DNA from: an uncultured Clostridia bacterium
GTDB taxonomy: Bacteria; Bacillota; Clostridia; Christensenellales; DTU072
Assembly (NCBI GenBank): GCA_934274515.1
Contig: CAKQTC010000001.1
Coordinates: 62,001-126,000 of the forward strand
Length of the DNA stretch: 64,000 nt
Direction of reading: 5' to 3'
Position numbers and translations under genes: made by a program. Below are positions 15,636 through 23,351 of this stretch, in pieces. The notes below the pieces were generated by a model. It had not been told where the DNA came from and did not search any database. It saw only the letters and a list, made by a program, of their open reading frames with translations. How positions within the stretch are numbered: position 1 is the stretch's first letter; the number at the start of each line of letters is the position of its first letter.

Positions 15636-16004
15636 TTACAGCACTTCGGGAGCGAGAGAGATGATTTTCATATAATCTTTTTCTCTCAATTCTCTTGCTA
15701 TTGGTCCAAAGATACGGGTTCCTACCGGGTTCTTGTCCGCTCCGATAATAACCGCAGCGTTGTCGTCAAACTTGATATGAGAACCGTCCGCTCTCATTAT
15801 GCCTTTGGTCGTTCTTACGATAACCGCTTTGACTACTTGCCCTTTCTTTACCGAACCGTTAGGGATAACGGATTTAACGGACGCTACGATTACGTCGCCG
15901 ATGTTTCCGCTTCTTACGAACGAGCCGCCCATAACCTTTATACACATTATCTCCTTGGCGCCGGAGTTGTCTGCGACTTTCAATCTGGTTTGTGCTTGTA
16001 TCAT
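15636..16004 (-). CDS. rplN: 50S ribosomal protein L14
   Basis: Inter-subunit bridge protein. 122 aa, normal length, with MIQAQTRLKVADNSGAKEIM, the signature-like KGQVVKAVIVRTTKG and GTRIFGPIARELRE. SD present; 11 nt before rplX. Confidence 0.98.
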   Translation of the reverse strand: MIQAQTRLKVADNSGAKEIMCIKVMGGSFVRSGNIGDVIVASVKSVIPNGSVKKGQVVKAVIVRTTKGIMRADGSHIKFDDNAAVIIGADKNPVGTRIFGPIARELREKDYMKIISLAPEVL

Positions 16005-16019
16005 TTCCGCTTCCTCCTG

Positions 16020-16277
16020 TTATTTAGCCTTTTCGATAATCTCGGCAACGCGCCAGCATTTATCTTTGGATAAAGGTCTGGTTTCGGTAATCTTAACTTT
16101 ATCGCCGATGCGACATTCGTTAAGTTCGTCGTGCGCCTTGAATTTCTTGGTCTTGGTGATGTATTTTTTATAGAGCGGATGTTTTACTTTGGCTACTACC
16201 GCGACAACAACGGTTTTGTCCATTTTGTCGCTTACTACCAAGCCTATTCTGCTCTTTCTCAAACTTCTTTCTTCCAT
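16020..16277 (-). CDS. rpsQ: 30S ribosomal protein S17
   Basis: OB-fold 16S rRNA-binding protein. 85 aa with RKSRIGLVVSDKMDKTVVVA, KHPLYKKYITKTKKFKAHDE and CRIGDKVKITETRPLSKDK. 15 nt before rplN. Confidence 0.97.
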   Translation of the reverse strand: MEERSLRKSRIGLVVSDKMDKTVVVAVVAKVKHPLYKKYITKTKKFKAHDELNECRIGDKVKITETRPLSKDKCWRVAEIIEKAK

Positions 16278-16293
16278 TTCCGGTTCCTCCTAA

Positions 16294-16530
16294 TTACTTC
16301 TTCGCACTCTTCTTGGACGCCTTAACCGGCTCGAAAGAAATACCGAGTTCTCTCTGACGAAGAATCGTCTTGATCTTGGCAATGTCTTTTTTACATTCGA
16401 CCATAACCGTAGGATTGCTGAGTTGCTGAGTCGCGTGTTTGAAACGAAGATTGAATAACTCTACTTTCTTTTCGGCGAGTTTATCTTGAAGTTCTTGCGT
16501 GCTCATTTCAAAAAACTTTGCGCTTTTCAT
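16294..16530 (-). CDS. rpmC: 50S ribosomal protein L29
   Basis: Two-helix protein at the tunnel exit. 78 aa: the usual core (MSTQELQDKLAEKKVELFNL, RFKHATQQLSNP, IAKIKTILRQRE) plus a basic C-terminal tail of about ten residues. Its ATG overlaps the rplP stop as TAATG. Confidence 0.97.
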   Translation of the reverse strand: MKSAKFFEMSTQELQDKLAEKKVELFNLRFKHATQQLSNPTVMVECKKDIAKIKTILRQRELGISFEPVKASKKSAKK

Positions 16531-16961
16531 TATTGTTCTCCTCCTTCGGAAAGGTCCGCTTTCTTAACAAACTTACACTTAATCGGAAGTTTGTTCGCAG
16601 CGAGTCTGAGTGCTTCTCTTGCTACGTCTTCGGGTATTCCTGCCATTTCAAACAGTACTCTGTCGGGTTTTACTACCGCTACCCAGTATTCCGGGCTACC
16701 TTTTCCCGAACCCATTCTGGTTTCGGCAGGCTTTTTCGTAACGGGTTTGTGCGGGAAAATGTTTACCCATACCTGTCCGCCACGCTTGATGTATCTGGTC
16801 ATCGCGACACGCGCCGCTTCGATTTGGTTGCTGGTTATCCAACTAGGTTCCATAGCGACGAGAGCGTATTCGCCGTAAGCGATCTTGTTTCCTTTGTTCG
16901 CTCTACCGGTCATTCTGCCTCTCTGTTGCTTTCTTCTTTTTACTCTCTTAGGCATTAACAT
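16530..16961 (-). CDS. rplP: 50S ribosomal protein L16
   Basis: A-site-proximal protein of the 50S subunit. 143 aa, starting MLMPKRVKRRKQQRGRMTGR, with GKGSPEYWVAVVKPDRVLFE and the conserved HKPVTKKPAETRMGSG. Two nt after rpsC and overlapping rpmC by one base. Confidence 0.98.
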   Translation of the reverse strand: MLMPKRVKRRKQQRGRMTGRANKGNKIAYGEYALVAMEPSWITSNQIEAARVAMTRYIKRGGQVWVNIFPHKPVTKKPAETRMGSGKGSPEYWVAVVKPDRVLFEMAGIPEDVAREALRLAANKLPIKCKFVKKADLSEGGEQ

Positions 16962-16963
16962 AA

Positions 16964-17620
16964 TCAGTCATTACCTCCTTTATTTTGCTTTGCAAAAACT
17001 TCACCTTTGTAAATCCAAACTTTTACGCCGATAATTCCGTAGGTCGTCTTTGCTTCGGCAAAGCCGTAATCGATGTTCGCTCTCAACGTTTGAAGAGGAA
17101 TGCTTCCTTCGCTGTAATGCTCGCTTCTCGCAATTTCCGCTCCGTCCAAACGTCCGCTTACCATCGTTTTGATACCCTTCGCGCCCGCTTTCATGGCTCT
17201 TCCCATTACTTGTTTCATAGCGCGACGGAACTGTATTCTCTTTTCAAGGCTCGCCGCTATGCTTTCCGCCGCGAGTTGCGCGTCGATGTCAACTTTTTTA
17301 ACTTCGAGAACGTTGATGTTCACCGCTTTGATGTTGACGATTTTTTCTACGATTTTCTTGATGTCCGCAATTCCCGCCGCGTCTTTGCCGATTGCTACGC
17401 CCGGTCTGCCGCAGAAAATGTTTACCGTAATCGTATTTGCCGCTCTCTCGATAGAGATTTTGCTGATGGACGCGTTAAAATATTTCGCTTTAAGCGTCCT
17501 TCTGATTTCGTTGTCTTCTTTAAGGAAGGTTGCGAAACTCTTTTTGTCGGCATACCACTGAGTATCCCAACCGGAGATTACGCCCACTCTTAAACCGTGC
17601 GGATTAACTTTTTGTCCCAT
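16964..17620 (-). CDS. rpsC: 30S ribosomal protein S3
   Basis: mRNA-entry protein of the 30S subunit. 218 aa, starting MGQKVNPHGLRVGVISGWDT. KH-type RNA-binding domain in the first half (FCGRPGVAIGKDAAGI), C-terminal domain with RRAMKQVMGRAMKAGAKGIK and SGRLDGAEIARSEHYSEGS. SD-preceded. Confidence 0.98.
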   Translation of the reverse strand: MGQKVNPHGLRVGVISGWDTQWYADKKSFATFLKEDNEIRRTLKAKYFNASISKISIERAANTITVNIFCGRPGVAIGKDAAGIADIKKIVEKIVNIKAVNINVLEVKKVDIDAQLAAESIAASLEKRIQFRRAMKQVMGRAMKAGAKGIKTMVSGRLDGAEIARSEHYSEGSIPLQTLRANIDYGFAEAKTTYGIIGVKVWIYKGEVFAKQNKGGND

Positions 17621-17634
17621 TTCGCTTGCCTCCT

Positions 17635-18018
17635 TTATTTGATTTCGTCAAGTATGACCGTGATGTGGCTCGTTCTTTTCAGAAGTCCGCCCGCTCTGCC
17701 GTGCGCCTTAGGTATGTACCTTTTCAGCGTAGGTCCTTGGTCCGCGTAACATTCCGCTACGTACAACGCGTCCGTGCTCATTCCGAGATTGTTTTCGGCG
17801 TTCGCGCCCGCGCTCTTAACGACTTTGAGTATCGGTTCGCTAGAAGATTTGTTCAAGTTTTCGAGAATTGCTACCGCTTCTCTGTATTTCTTGCCTCTGA
17901 TAACGTCCAGTACCGCTCTTACTTTATAGGGAGAAATACGAATGTACTTGGCTTTTGCCATAGGTCTTCTGTCTTTTTTCTCCGCTCTTTGCACTGCTTT
18001 TGCGTAAGTTCTGCCCAT
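17635..18018 (-). CDS. rplV: 50S ribosomal protein L22
   Basis: Protein whose extended hairpin lines the exit tunnel. The L22 core starts at about residue 20 (AKAKYIRISPYKVRAVLDVI) and ends AHGRAGGLLKRTSHITVIL. 127 aa; the first 19 residues (MGRTYAKAVQRAEKKDRRP) are a short basic extension. An alternative start at the internal Met (residue 20) would give the common length, but SD GGAGG lies before the upstream ATG at 18018. Confidence 0.96.
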   Translation of the reverse strand: MGRTYAKAVQRAEKKDRRPMAKAKYIRISPYKVRAVLDVIRGKKYREAVAILENLNKSSSEPILKVVKSAGANAENNLGMSTDALYVAECYADQGPTLKRYIPKAHGRAGGLLKRTSHITVILDEIK

Positions 18019-18028
18019 GTGTTACCTC

Positions 18029-18307
18029 CTAGTTCTTTCCGCCTGTCGTCTTGCTTCCGGCATGTCCGCGGAACGTACGGGTCGGCGCGAATTCTCCGAG
18101 TTTCAACCCGACCATATCTTCGGTGACGTATACGGGAACGTGTTTTTTTCCGTCATGTACCGCGATAGTATGTCCGACAAACTCGGGGTATATCGTGGAG
18201 GCACGCGACCACGTCTTGATTACTTTCTTTTCGTTCGCCTCGTTCATCGCAAGAATTTTCTTTTTCAGACTTTCCGCAACATAAGGCATTTTGTTCGCTC
18301 TACTCAT
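18029..18307 (-). CDS. rpsS: 30S ribosomal protein S19
   Basis: Head protein that pairs with S13. 92 aa with KVIKTWSRASTIYPEFVGHT and MVGLKLGEFAPTRTFRGHAG near the end. Normal length and order. Confidence 0.98.
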   Translation of the reverse strand: MSRANKMPYVAESLKKKILAMNEANEKKVIKTWSRASTIYPEFVGHTIAVHDGKKHVPVYVTEDMVGLKLGEFAPTRTFRGHAGSKTTGGKN

Positions 18308-18317
18308 TTGCGTCCTC

Positions 18318-19145
18318 CTAGTTTATACGTTTAATGATGAATCTCGAAGAAGGTTTCTTCTTTCTGCGGGTCTTGTAACCGAGAGCGGGTTTACCCCACG
18401 GAGTTACAGGTCCGGGCAAGCCGATCGGGCTCTTTCCTTCACCGCCGCCGTGCTTGTGGTCGCAAGGATTCATTACGACGCCGCGTACGGTCGGTTTAAC
18501 GCCCATATGTCTTTTTCTGCCCGCTTTACCCAAACTTACGATTTCGTGTTCGAGATTGCCTACCTGACCGATTGTCGCGCGACATTCGAGCGGTACGTAA
18601 CGCATTTCGCCGCTAGGCATACGCAACGTCGCTTTGCCGTTTTCTTTCGCCATAAGTTGCGCCGCGCTACCTGCGCTTCTCGCTATCTGTCCGCCGCGTT
18701 TCGGTTGGAACTCGATGTTATGCACCATCGTACCTACGGGAATGTCTTTGAGCATCAAGCAGTTTCCTACTTTAATGTCCGCGTTTTCTCCGCTGACGAT
18801 TTTGTCGCCCACGCTAAGCCCGAGAGGCGCGAGAATGTATCTCTTTTCGCCGTCCGCATACGCTACGAGCGCGATGTTTGCGGAACGGTTCGGGTCGTAT
18901 TCGATCGTCTTTACCGTAGCGGGAACGTTGTCTTTGTTACGCTTAAAGTCGATGATACGATATTTTTGTCTGTTTCCTCCGCCGATGTGTCTGACGGTTA
19001 TTCTGCCTGCCGCATTTCTTCCGCCCGTCTTGTTTTTGCTTTCGAGCAAACTCTTTTCGGGCTTGATTGCCGTGATTTCCGCAAAGTCACTTACCGTGTA
19101 TTGTCTGCGGCCGGGGGTTATTGCCTTAAATCTTTTAATACCCAT
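18318..19145 (-). CDS. rplB: 50S ribosomal protein L2
   Basis: Universally conserved protein needed for subunit joining and peptidyl transfer. 275 aa. GIKRFKAITPGRRQYTVSDF at the start; the signature region with GVVMNPCDHKHGGGEGKSPI and the conserved histidine near the end; tail GKPALGYKTRRKKKPSSR. Normal. Confidence 0.98.
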   Translation of the reverse strand: MGIKRFKAITPGRRQYTVSDFAEITAIKPEKSLLESKNKTGGRNAAGRITVRHIGGGNRQKYRIIDFKRNKDNVPATVKTIEYDPNRSANIALVAYADGEKRYILAPLGLSVGDKIVSGENADIKVGNCLMLKDIPVGTMVHNIEFQPKRGGQIARSAGSAAQLMAKENGKATLRMPSGEMRYVPLECRATIGQVGNLEHEIVSLGKAGRKRHMGVKPTVRGVVMNPCDHKHGGGEGKSPIGLPGPVTPWGKPALGYKTRRKKKPSSRFIIKRIN

Positions 19146-19160
19146 TTGGAACCTCCCTTG

Positions 19161-19451
19161 TTACGATAAACTTTCGAAGAATTCGATAGGTTTGCTGTCC
19201 TTGGTTAACTTTACGTAAGCCTTTCTGAACGCGGACTGTCTGCCTTCGTTTCTTCCCATACGTTTGATTTTTCCGTCGTAGTTGACTACGTTCACTCTGG
19301 CAACCTTTACGCCGAACGCCTGCTCTACGGCATTCTTTACGTCGAATTTCGTAGCGTTTTTGTCAACGATGAACGTGTAGTTCTTTTCGGGTATCCCGGC
19401 ATAACTCTTTTCGCTGAGTACCGGTTTCTTAATAATGTCGTACGCTGTCAT
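19161..19451 (-). CDS. rplW: 50S ribosomal protein L23
   Basis: Tunnel-exit protein that docks SRP and trigger factor. 96 aa, with KKPVLSEKSYAGI, KNYTFIVDKNATKFDVKNAV and VARVNVVNYDGKIKRMGR. Its ATG overlaps the rplD stop by one base. Confidence 0.97.
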   Translation of the reverse strand: MTAYDIIKKPVLSEKSYAGIPEKNYTFIVDKNATKFDVKNAVEQAFGVKVARVNVVNYDGKIKRMGRNEGRQSAFRKAYVKLTKDSKPIEFFESLS

Positions 19452-20071
19452 TATTCGTTTGCCTCCTCGATTACCTTAATAGCGTCTACCGTGACGAACA
19501 CTTTACCCGCTCTTACCAAATCGTACACGTTGATGAGGGTCGCGTCGCAAACTTCCGCCTCGGGAAGGTTGTTGGTCGCTCTGACAACGTTTTCGTTTTG
19601 CGAGCCGAGTACGAACAGCGCTTTCTTTCCGGCGTCGAGGTTTTTGCAAACTTCCGCCATCAATTTCGTTTTGCCTTCGGCAAGTTCGATTTTGTCGAGA
19701 ACGACGAGTTCGTTTTGGTTAACTTTCTGACTGAGAGTGCTTACCATTGCGGCAGCCTTCATTCTCTTGTTTATTTTCTTGGAGAAATCTCTCGGCTTCG
19801 GTGCAAACACGACTCCGCCGTGTCTCCATTGCGGCGAACGGATACTTCCCTGTCTTGCTCTGCCTGTGCCTTTTTGTCTCCACGGCTTAATTCCGCCCCC
19901 TCTTACTTCCGTACGCGTAAGAGTGCTTTTCGTGCCTTGTCTTTTGTTTGCGAGTTGCGCAACGACGACTTGGTGTATAAGGGCCTCGTTATATTCCGCT
20001 CCGAAAACTCTATCGCTTACGGTAACGGTGCCTACTTCTTCTCCTAACGTATTAAAAACCTTTAATTCCAT
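19451..20071 (-). CDS. rplD: 50S ribosomal protein L4
   Basis: 50S protein with a tunnel loop; in enterobacteria it also represses the S10 operon. 206 aa. The tunnel loop is intact (RGGGIKPWRQKGTGRARQGS, PQWRHGGVVFAPKPRDFSKK), followed by a Rossmann-like end. Whether it acts on the rpsJ leader seen upstream is not known. Confidence 0.98.
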   Translation of the reverse strand: MELKVFNTLGEEVGTVTVSDRVFGAEYNEALIHQVVVAQLANKRQGTKSTLTRTEVRGGGIKPWRQKGTGRARQGSIRSPQWRHGGVVFAPKPRDFSKKINKRMKAAAMVSTLSQKVNQNELVVLDKIELAEGKTKLMAEVCKNLDAGKKALFVLGSQNENVVRATNNLPEAEVCDATLINVYDLVRAGKVFVTVDAIKVIEEANE

Positions 20072-20082
20072 ATCTCTACCTC

Positions 20083-20724
20083 CTACGCCTTGACAATCAC
20101 AAGACTGCCCTTAGGTCCGGGAATTCCGCCTTTTACGAAAAGCAGGTTTCTCGCGGCGTCAATGCGAACGACTTCAAGATTCTTGATGGTGACTTGTTCG
20201 TTACCGTATTGTCCTGCCATGTGCTTGTTCTTGAAAACTCTGCTCGGGTCGGAGTTCGCACTCATGGAACCTACCGATCTGTGTATAGGTCCGGTACCGT
20301 GAGACATAGAGCCGACTCTTTGCTGATTCCATCTCTGAATAACGCCGGTATAACCTCTACCTCTGGTCTTTCCCACAACCGCGACTTTGTCGCCTACCGC
20401 GAACTTGTCGCAAGTAACGGTGTCGCCCACGTTGTAACTGTCCGTATTTTCAAAACGGAACTCGTGAAGAAACTTCTTCGGAGCAACGCCCGCTTTCGCG
20501 AAATGTCCCGCCAAAGGTTTGGTAACGTTTTTGCACTTTCCGTCTCTGTTTTGCTTAGCGTCCGCAAAACCGAGTTGAACGGAAGCGTAACCTTCTTTTT
20601 CTACGGTCTTGATTTGTACTACCGCGCAAGGTCCCGCCTCGATAACGGTAACGGGAATCATCGTGCCTTTTTCCGTAAATATTTGGCTCATTCCCAACTT
20701 GCGTCCTAAAATGCCTTTGTTCAT
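20083..20724 (-). CDS. rplC: 50S ribosomal protein L3
   Basis: Assembly-initiator protein near the peptidyl-transferase centre. 213 aa, MNKGILGRKLGMSQIFTEKG at the start, with GKTRGRGYTGVIQRWNQQR and the loop GTGPIHRSVGSMSANSDPSR. Normal length. Confidence 0.98.
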   Translation of the reverse strand: MNKGILGRKLGMSQIFTEKGTMIPVTVIEAGPCAVVQIKTVEKEGYASVQLGFADAKQNRDGKCKNVTKPLAGHFAKAGVAPKKFLHEFRFENTDSYNVGDTVTCDKFAVGDKVAVVGKTRGRGYTGVIQRWNQQRVGSMSHGTGPIHRSVGSMSANSDPSRVFKNKHMAGQYGNEQVTIKNLEVVRIDAARNLLFVKGGIPGPKGSLVIVKA

Positions 20725-20736
20725 ATAAGCCTCCTA

Positions 20737-21045
20737 TTATAACTTAATTTGAATATCTACGCCTGCGGGAAGATCGAGTTTCATAAGAGCCTCCGTCGTT
20801 TTGCCCGTAGCGTTGTAGATGTCGATAAGTCTTTTGTGCGTACGCAATTCGAACTGCTCTCTCGCGTCCTTGTACTTGTGCGTAGCGCGCAAAATCGTAA
20901 CGATTTCTTTCTCTGTCGGCAACGGAATCGGACCCGAAACGCTTGCGCCGGTACGCTTTACCGCGTCAACGATTTTAGCCGCCGAGTTGTCGATCAGATT
21001 GTGGTCATAGGCTTTGAGTTTTATCCTAATCTTTTGACCTGCCAT
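20737..21045 (-). CDS. rpsJ: 30S ribosomal protein S10
   Basis: Head protein of the 30S subunit, also known as NusE in antitermination. 102 aa, IRIKLKAYDHNLIDNSAAKI, TGASVSGPIPLPTEK and HKRLIDIYNATGKTTEAL. First gene of the cluster, with SD AGGAGG, behind a leader of about 158 nt and a strong promoter. Confidence 0.98.
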   Translation of the reverse strand: MAGQKIRIKLKAYDHNLIDNSAAKIVDAVKRTGASVSGPIPLPTEKEIVTILRATHKYKDAREQFELRTHKRLIDIYNATGKTTEALMKLDLPAGVDIQIKL

Positions 21046-21204
21046 TTTTCTTACCTCCTGTATTTTTGCCTAACGATTTTTTTGCCGTATCTCGGTTCGG
21101 GTCGGCTGCCCTCGCCTCAGTTAGTCGCGCCGTCTTGCGACGCGTAAGTCCGTGGAAACTATCCGTGTGTGTCCGGTAACCTCCCACATCTCCCCTTACG
21201 GCAA
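21046..21204 (-). ncRNA. Candidate structured leader of the S10 operon
   Basis: From the predicted transcript start (near 21203) to the rpsJ SD. The two ends can pair: TTTGCCGTA on the message comes from 21197-21205 and its exact 9-nt partner TACGGCAAA from 21081-21089, which closes the whole leader into one domain. Inside are GC-rich segments with further potential stems. Leaders of S10 operons bind L4 in some bacteria; I cannot assign this one to a named family. Confidence 0.5.
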
Positions 21205-21209
21205 ACGCT

Positions 21210-21239
21210 ATTGTATCACAAGCAAATCGTCGTTGTCAA
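21210..21239 (-). promoter_or_regulatory. Main promoter of the S10-spc cluster
   Basis: Minus strand: -35 TTGACA (21234-21239), 18-bp spacer, -10 TACAAT (21210-21215) with TG one base before (extended -10). Upstream (21240-21285) is very A/T-rich, with an A7 and a T7 run, like an UP element. This is what one expects for a growth-rate-driven ribosomal promoter. Confidence 0.85.
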
Positions 21240-21574
21240 ACGTATTACACAGTATTTTTAATAAAAAAACTAATTTTTTTCGGCAAATTAAATGTTTTGT
21301 CTTCGGAACCACGCCGTGCGTGTCGCGTTAATGCCGTTCGGACTTACGTTTTTCTCTTCGTCGCGACGGCATACCGTAAATTCTTTGTGCGTTTATGGAG
21401 ATTTTGTCGCGCGCAACGTTTATTTCGGCGATTCGTCCCTTTTTGTCGAAACTAAGCGTTACGTCTTCGGCGAAAATTTTTTTGTACTTGCGTCCATACT
21501 CGCCTATATATTGCCCTATATATTATAGAACGCGCGCTCGCGCGCGTAAAGTCTTTAACGCAAGAATACAACGA
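21240..21574 (-). other. Gene-free stretch with a second upstream promoter and a start-less reading frame
   Basis: A minus-strand promoter-like pair, -35 TTTACG (21545-21550), 17-bp spacer, -10 TATAAT (21522-21527), has a perfect CG palindrome (21530-21547) in its spacer. Downstream, a minus-strand frame of about 64 codons to a stop at 21328 has coding-like codon choice but no ATG, GTG or TTG start. It may be a gene remnant, or the region may be a long leader of a distal S10 promoter. A 12-codon ATG frame also begins at 21497. No known RNA recognised. Confidence 0.3.
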
Positions 21575-21602
21575 AGCGGCGCGTCGATAACGACGCGCCG
21601 CT
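21575..21602 (-). terminator. Terminator hairpin of the metallophosphoesterase gene
   Basis: Perfect 12-bp GC-rich stem (21575-21586 with 21591-21602) and a 4-nt loop, 6 nt past the stop. The following T content on the minus strand is moderate, not a clean T-run. Confidence 0.6.
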
Positions 21603-21608
21603 GTATCT

Positions 21609-22928
21609 TTATTCCGTCTTGGTGTTGTCTTTGAATTTATATTTTTCCTGATAATAGGACATTGCCTCGCAATCGAATGAGCCGTCCGTATCTACGGTAA
21701 TCATCGTGCAGCCGCGCTGGCTTCTTTCTTTCCAAATGGACGGGTACGCGAGGTAGTCGATGCTTTTCCCGTAGGTAAGGCGAACGGTTTGTCCGTTTTT
21801 GGTATAGAACAGCGAGAAGTTGTTATAATGGTCGTGGCCGCAGAACACGCCTTGCAAGCCGTTTTCCGCGCCCTGTTCAAAGAAGTTATCCTGCGCCATT
21901 CCGCAGAATACGCCGAACGTTTCCACGCCTTCGGAGTTTTTCTTCATCGTTTCACCCATGCTACCGTACTCGTATTTGACGTGTTCGGTGTCTTTTTGAC
22001 CGTTTTCGTAGTATTCTTTATACGCGTCGCGGTATTCGACGAGCGGAATATGGAAAAACGCCAAACTCTTTACGTCTTTTGCCGTCGCGTCTATATTCTT
22101 GTTTTCGGCGTTGATTTTTTTCATACCTTTTACAAACCAGTCCACTTGGTCTTGGTGAATGTTGTCGTATTTCCAAAGCACGCCCAAGGCGTCGCCGTTG
22201 GTATAACTGTGGCTATCGAGCGTAACGAGCGCTTGCGTAACGATACCTTTGCTGTTTTTAACTTTGATAATCGAGTTTCCGCAACCTGCTATGTCTTTCG
22301 GACCGCGCTGATAAAGGCAGGTGGTAAGTTCTTTATTTTTTATCGCGTTTTCGTAATAGTCGTTTATTTCTTCGCGCGTATAGTAACTGTACGCTTCGGT
22401 ATCGTGGTTGCCGAAAGCAAACGTCCAGTACACGCCGAGATTTTCCATAAGTTTAGCGAAAATACGCGTGGCGTTGAGATTGTTAAACGAACCGGATGCG
22501 TACGGAACGGGGAACGCGATGTCGCCCGTTACGATTATAAGGTCGGGTTTTTCTTCCGTCACCATAGACGCGACGGCGTTAATCGCCCAGGTATCTTTTT
22601 TGACGGAAAGCAGTCCGCCGCCGATATGCACGTCGGTGAGTTGCATCACTCTAAACTCTCTGTCGGTGGTAAAGCACCAGTACCCGTCCGCGTCTTTTTG
22701 CGGCGTCAATCTGTCCGAGCCGTATTCTACTTTCTTCCAATTTTCGACTTGTTTTTCCAACGCTTCCACGCCCGAATTGTTAAGAATCAAACCTAAGGCG
22801 AAAATTAACGCGATAAATAGCACGATAAGCAGGACGATTCCCACTCCGAGTATTGCTCTCGCTCCTTTCTGTTCTTTCGTAAGCGGTAACTTTTTACGTT
22901 TCGGTTGTTTTACGTTACTCTTTCCCAT
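21609..22928 (-). CDS. Membrane-anchored calcineurin-like metallophosphoesterase
   Basis: Predicted phosphoesterase of 439 aa held in the membrane by one N-terminal segment (about residues 27-50) after a basic cytoplasmic start (KQPKRKKLPLTKEQKGAR); the catalytic domain lies outside. All metallophosphatase motifs are visible in order: QLTDVHIGG (DxH), VTGDIAF (GD), AFGNHDTE (GNHD), FFHIPLVEY (His) and VFCGHDHYNN (GHDH). The order and spacing resemble purple-acid-phosphatase-like and PhoD-like 3',5'-phosphodiesterase relatives; substrate unknown. SD is weak (GGAGGCAGA region). It has its own promoter and terminator between the S10 cluster and nrdG. Confidence 0.85.
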   Translation of the reverse strand: MGKSNVKQPKRKKLPLTKEQKGARAILGVGIVLLIVLFIALIFALGLILNNSGVEALEKQVENWKKVEYGSDRLTPQKDADGYWCFTTDREFRVMQLTDVHIGGGLLSVKKDTWAINAVASMVTEEKPDLIIVTGDIAFPVPYASGSFNNLNATRIFAKLMENLGVYWTFAFGNHDTEAYSYYTREEINDYYENAIKNKELTTCLYQRGPKDIAGCGNSIIKVKNSKGIVTQALVTLDSHSYTNGDALGVLWKYDNIHQDQVDWFVKGMKKINAENKNIDATAKDVKSLAFFHIPLVEYRDAYKEYYENGQKDTEHVKYEYGSMGETMKKNSEGVETFGVFCGMAQDNFFEQGAENGLQGVFCGHDHYNNFSLFYTKNGQTVRLTYGKSIDYLAYPSIWKERSQRGCTMITVDTDGSFDCEAMSYYQEKYKFKDNTKTE

Positions 22929-22992
22929 TCTGCCTCCGCCGCCCGTCGCATATCGCTTATATACGGTCGTTAATCTAATTAATATATTTACT

Positions 22993-23022
22993 ATTATAAC
23001 TAACGCGCGTCGCTTTTGTCAA
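22993..23022 (-). promoter_or_regulatory. Promoter of the metallophosphoesterase gene
   Basis: Minus strand: consensus -35 TTGACA (23017-23022), 18-bp spacer, consensus -10 TATAAT (22993-22998). A second TTGACA lies 12 nt further upstream. Confidence 0.8.
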
Positions 23023-23280
23023 TACTCATTGTCAACGCTTTCGAATTGTTTAACGCCCGTCTGCCGTTAAACGTTCGTTTCTCGTTTACTCGTCGCAAAC
23101 AACCTCTTTTCGGCGCGTTCGGGTACCCGTTTCGCCGTCTTTTTCACACGCCGTTTTATGCGCGTATCCGTAGATACAAACAAGCCGCCCGTTTTTATCT
23201 AATTCGGTATATTTTGTGGTAGCGAAAAATTGTTTCAACAAAATATTGTGGTAAAAAATAAAAAAATTTCCTTAAAGTAC

Positions 23281-23309
23281 TTTACAAGAAGAACGGTTTA
23301 TGATAAAAT
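23281..23309 (+). promoter_or_regulatory. Promoter of the nrdG-nrdD-trxB operon
   Basis: -35 TTTACA (23281-23286), 17-bp spacer, extended -10 TGATAAAAT (TAAAAT at 23304-23309). An AT-rich near-palindrome (ACAAAATATTGTGG, about 23238-23251) stands upstream and faintly resembles an NrdR box, but only one copy is seen. Confidence 0.65.
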
Positions 23310-23351
23310 TCATCTTAGTCGTCGCACAAGAAGCGGCGCGGGAGGAACGGT

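Larger units (their letters stand above)
22929..23351. other. Divergent intergenic region between phosphoesterase and nrdG
   Basis: Holds the two outward promoters described separately. The middle (about 23040-23240) shows no RNA gene. A minus-strand frame there of about 55 codons ending near 23098 has coding-like codons but only TTG as a possible start, so it may be a decayed gene; I cannot support it as real. Confidence 0.4.

Noticed and set aside
21531..21546. CGCGCGCTCGCGCGCG as a simple-sequence repeat or Z-DNA tract of interest on its own
   Set aside because: Too short; it is reported only as part of the distal promoter.
23230..23255. NrdR box upstream of nrdG
   Set aside because: Only one weak match to the 16-bp box is present, without the second box at the usual spacing.
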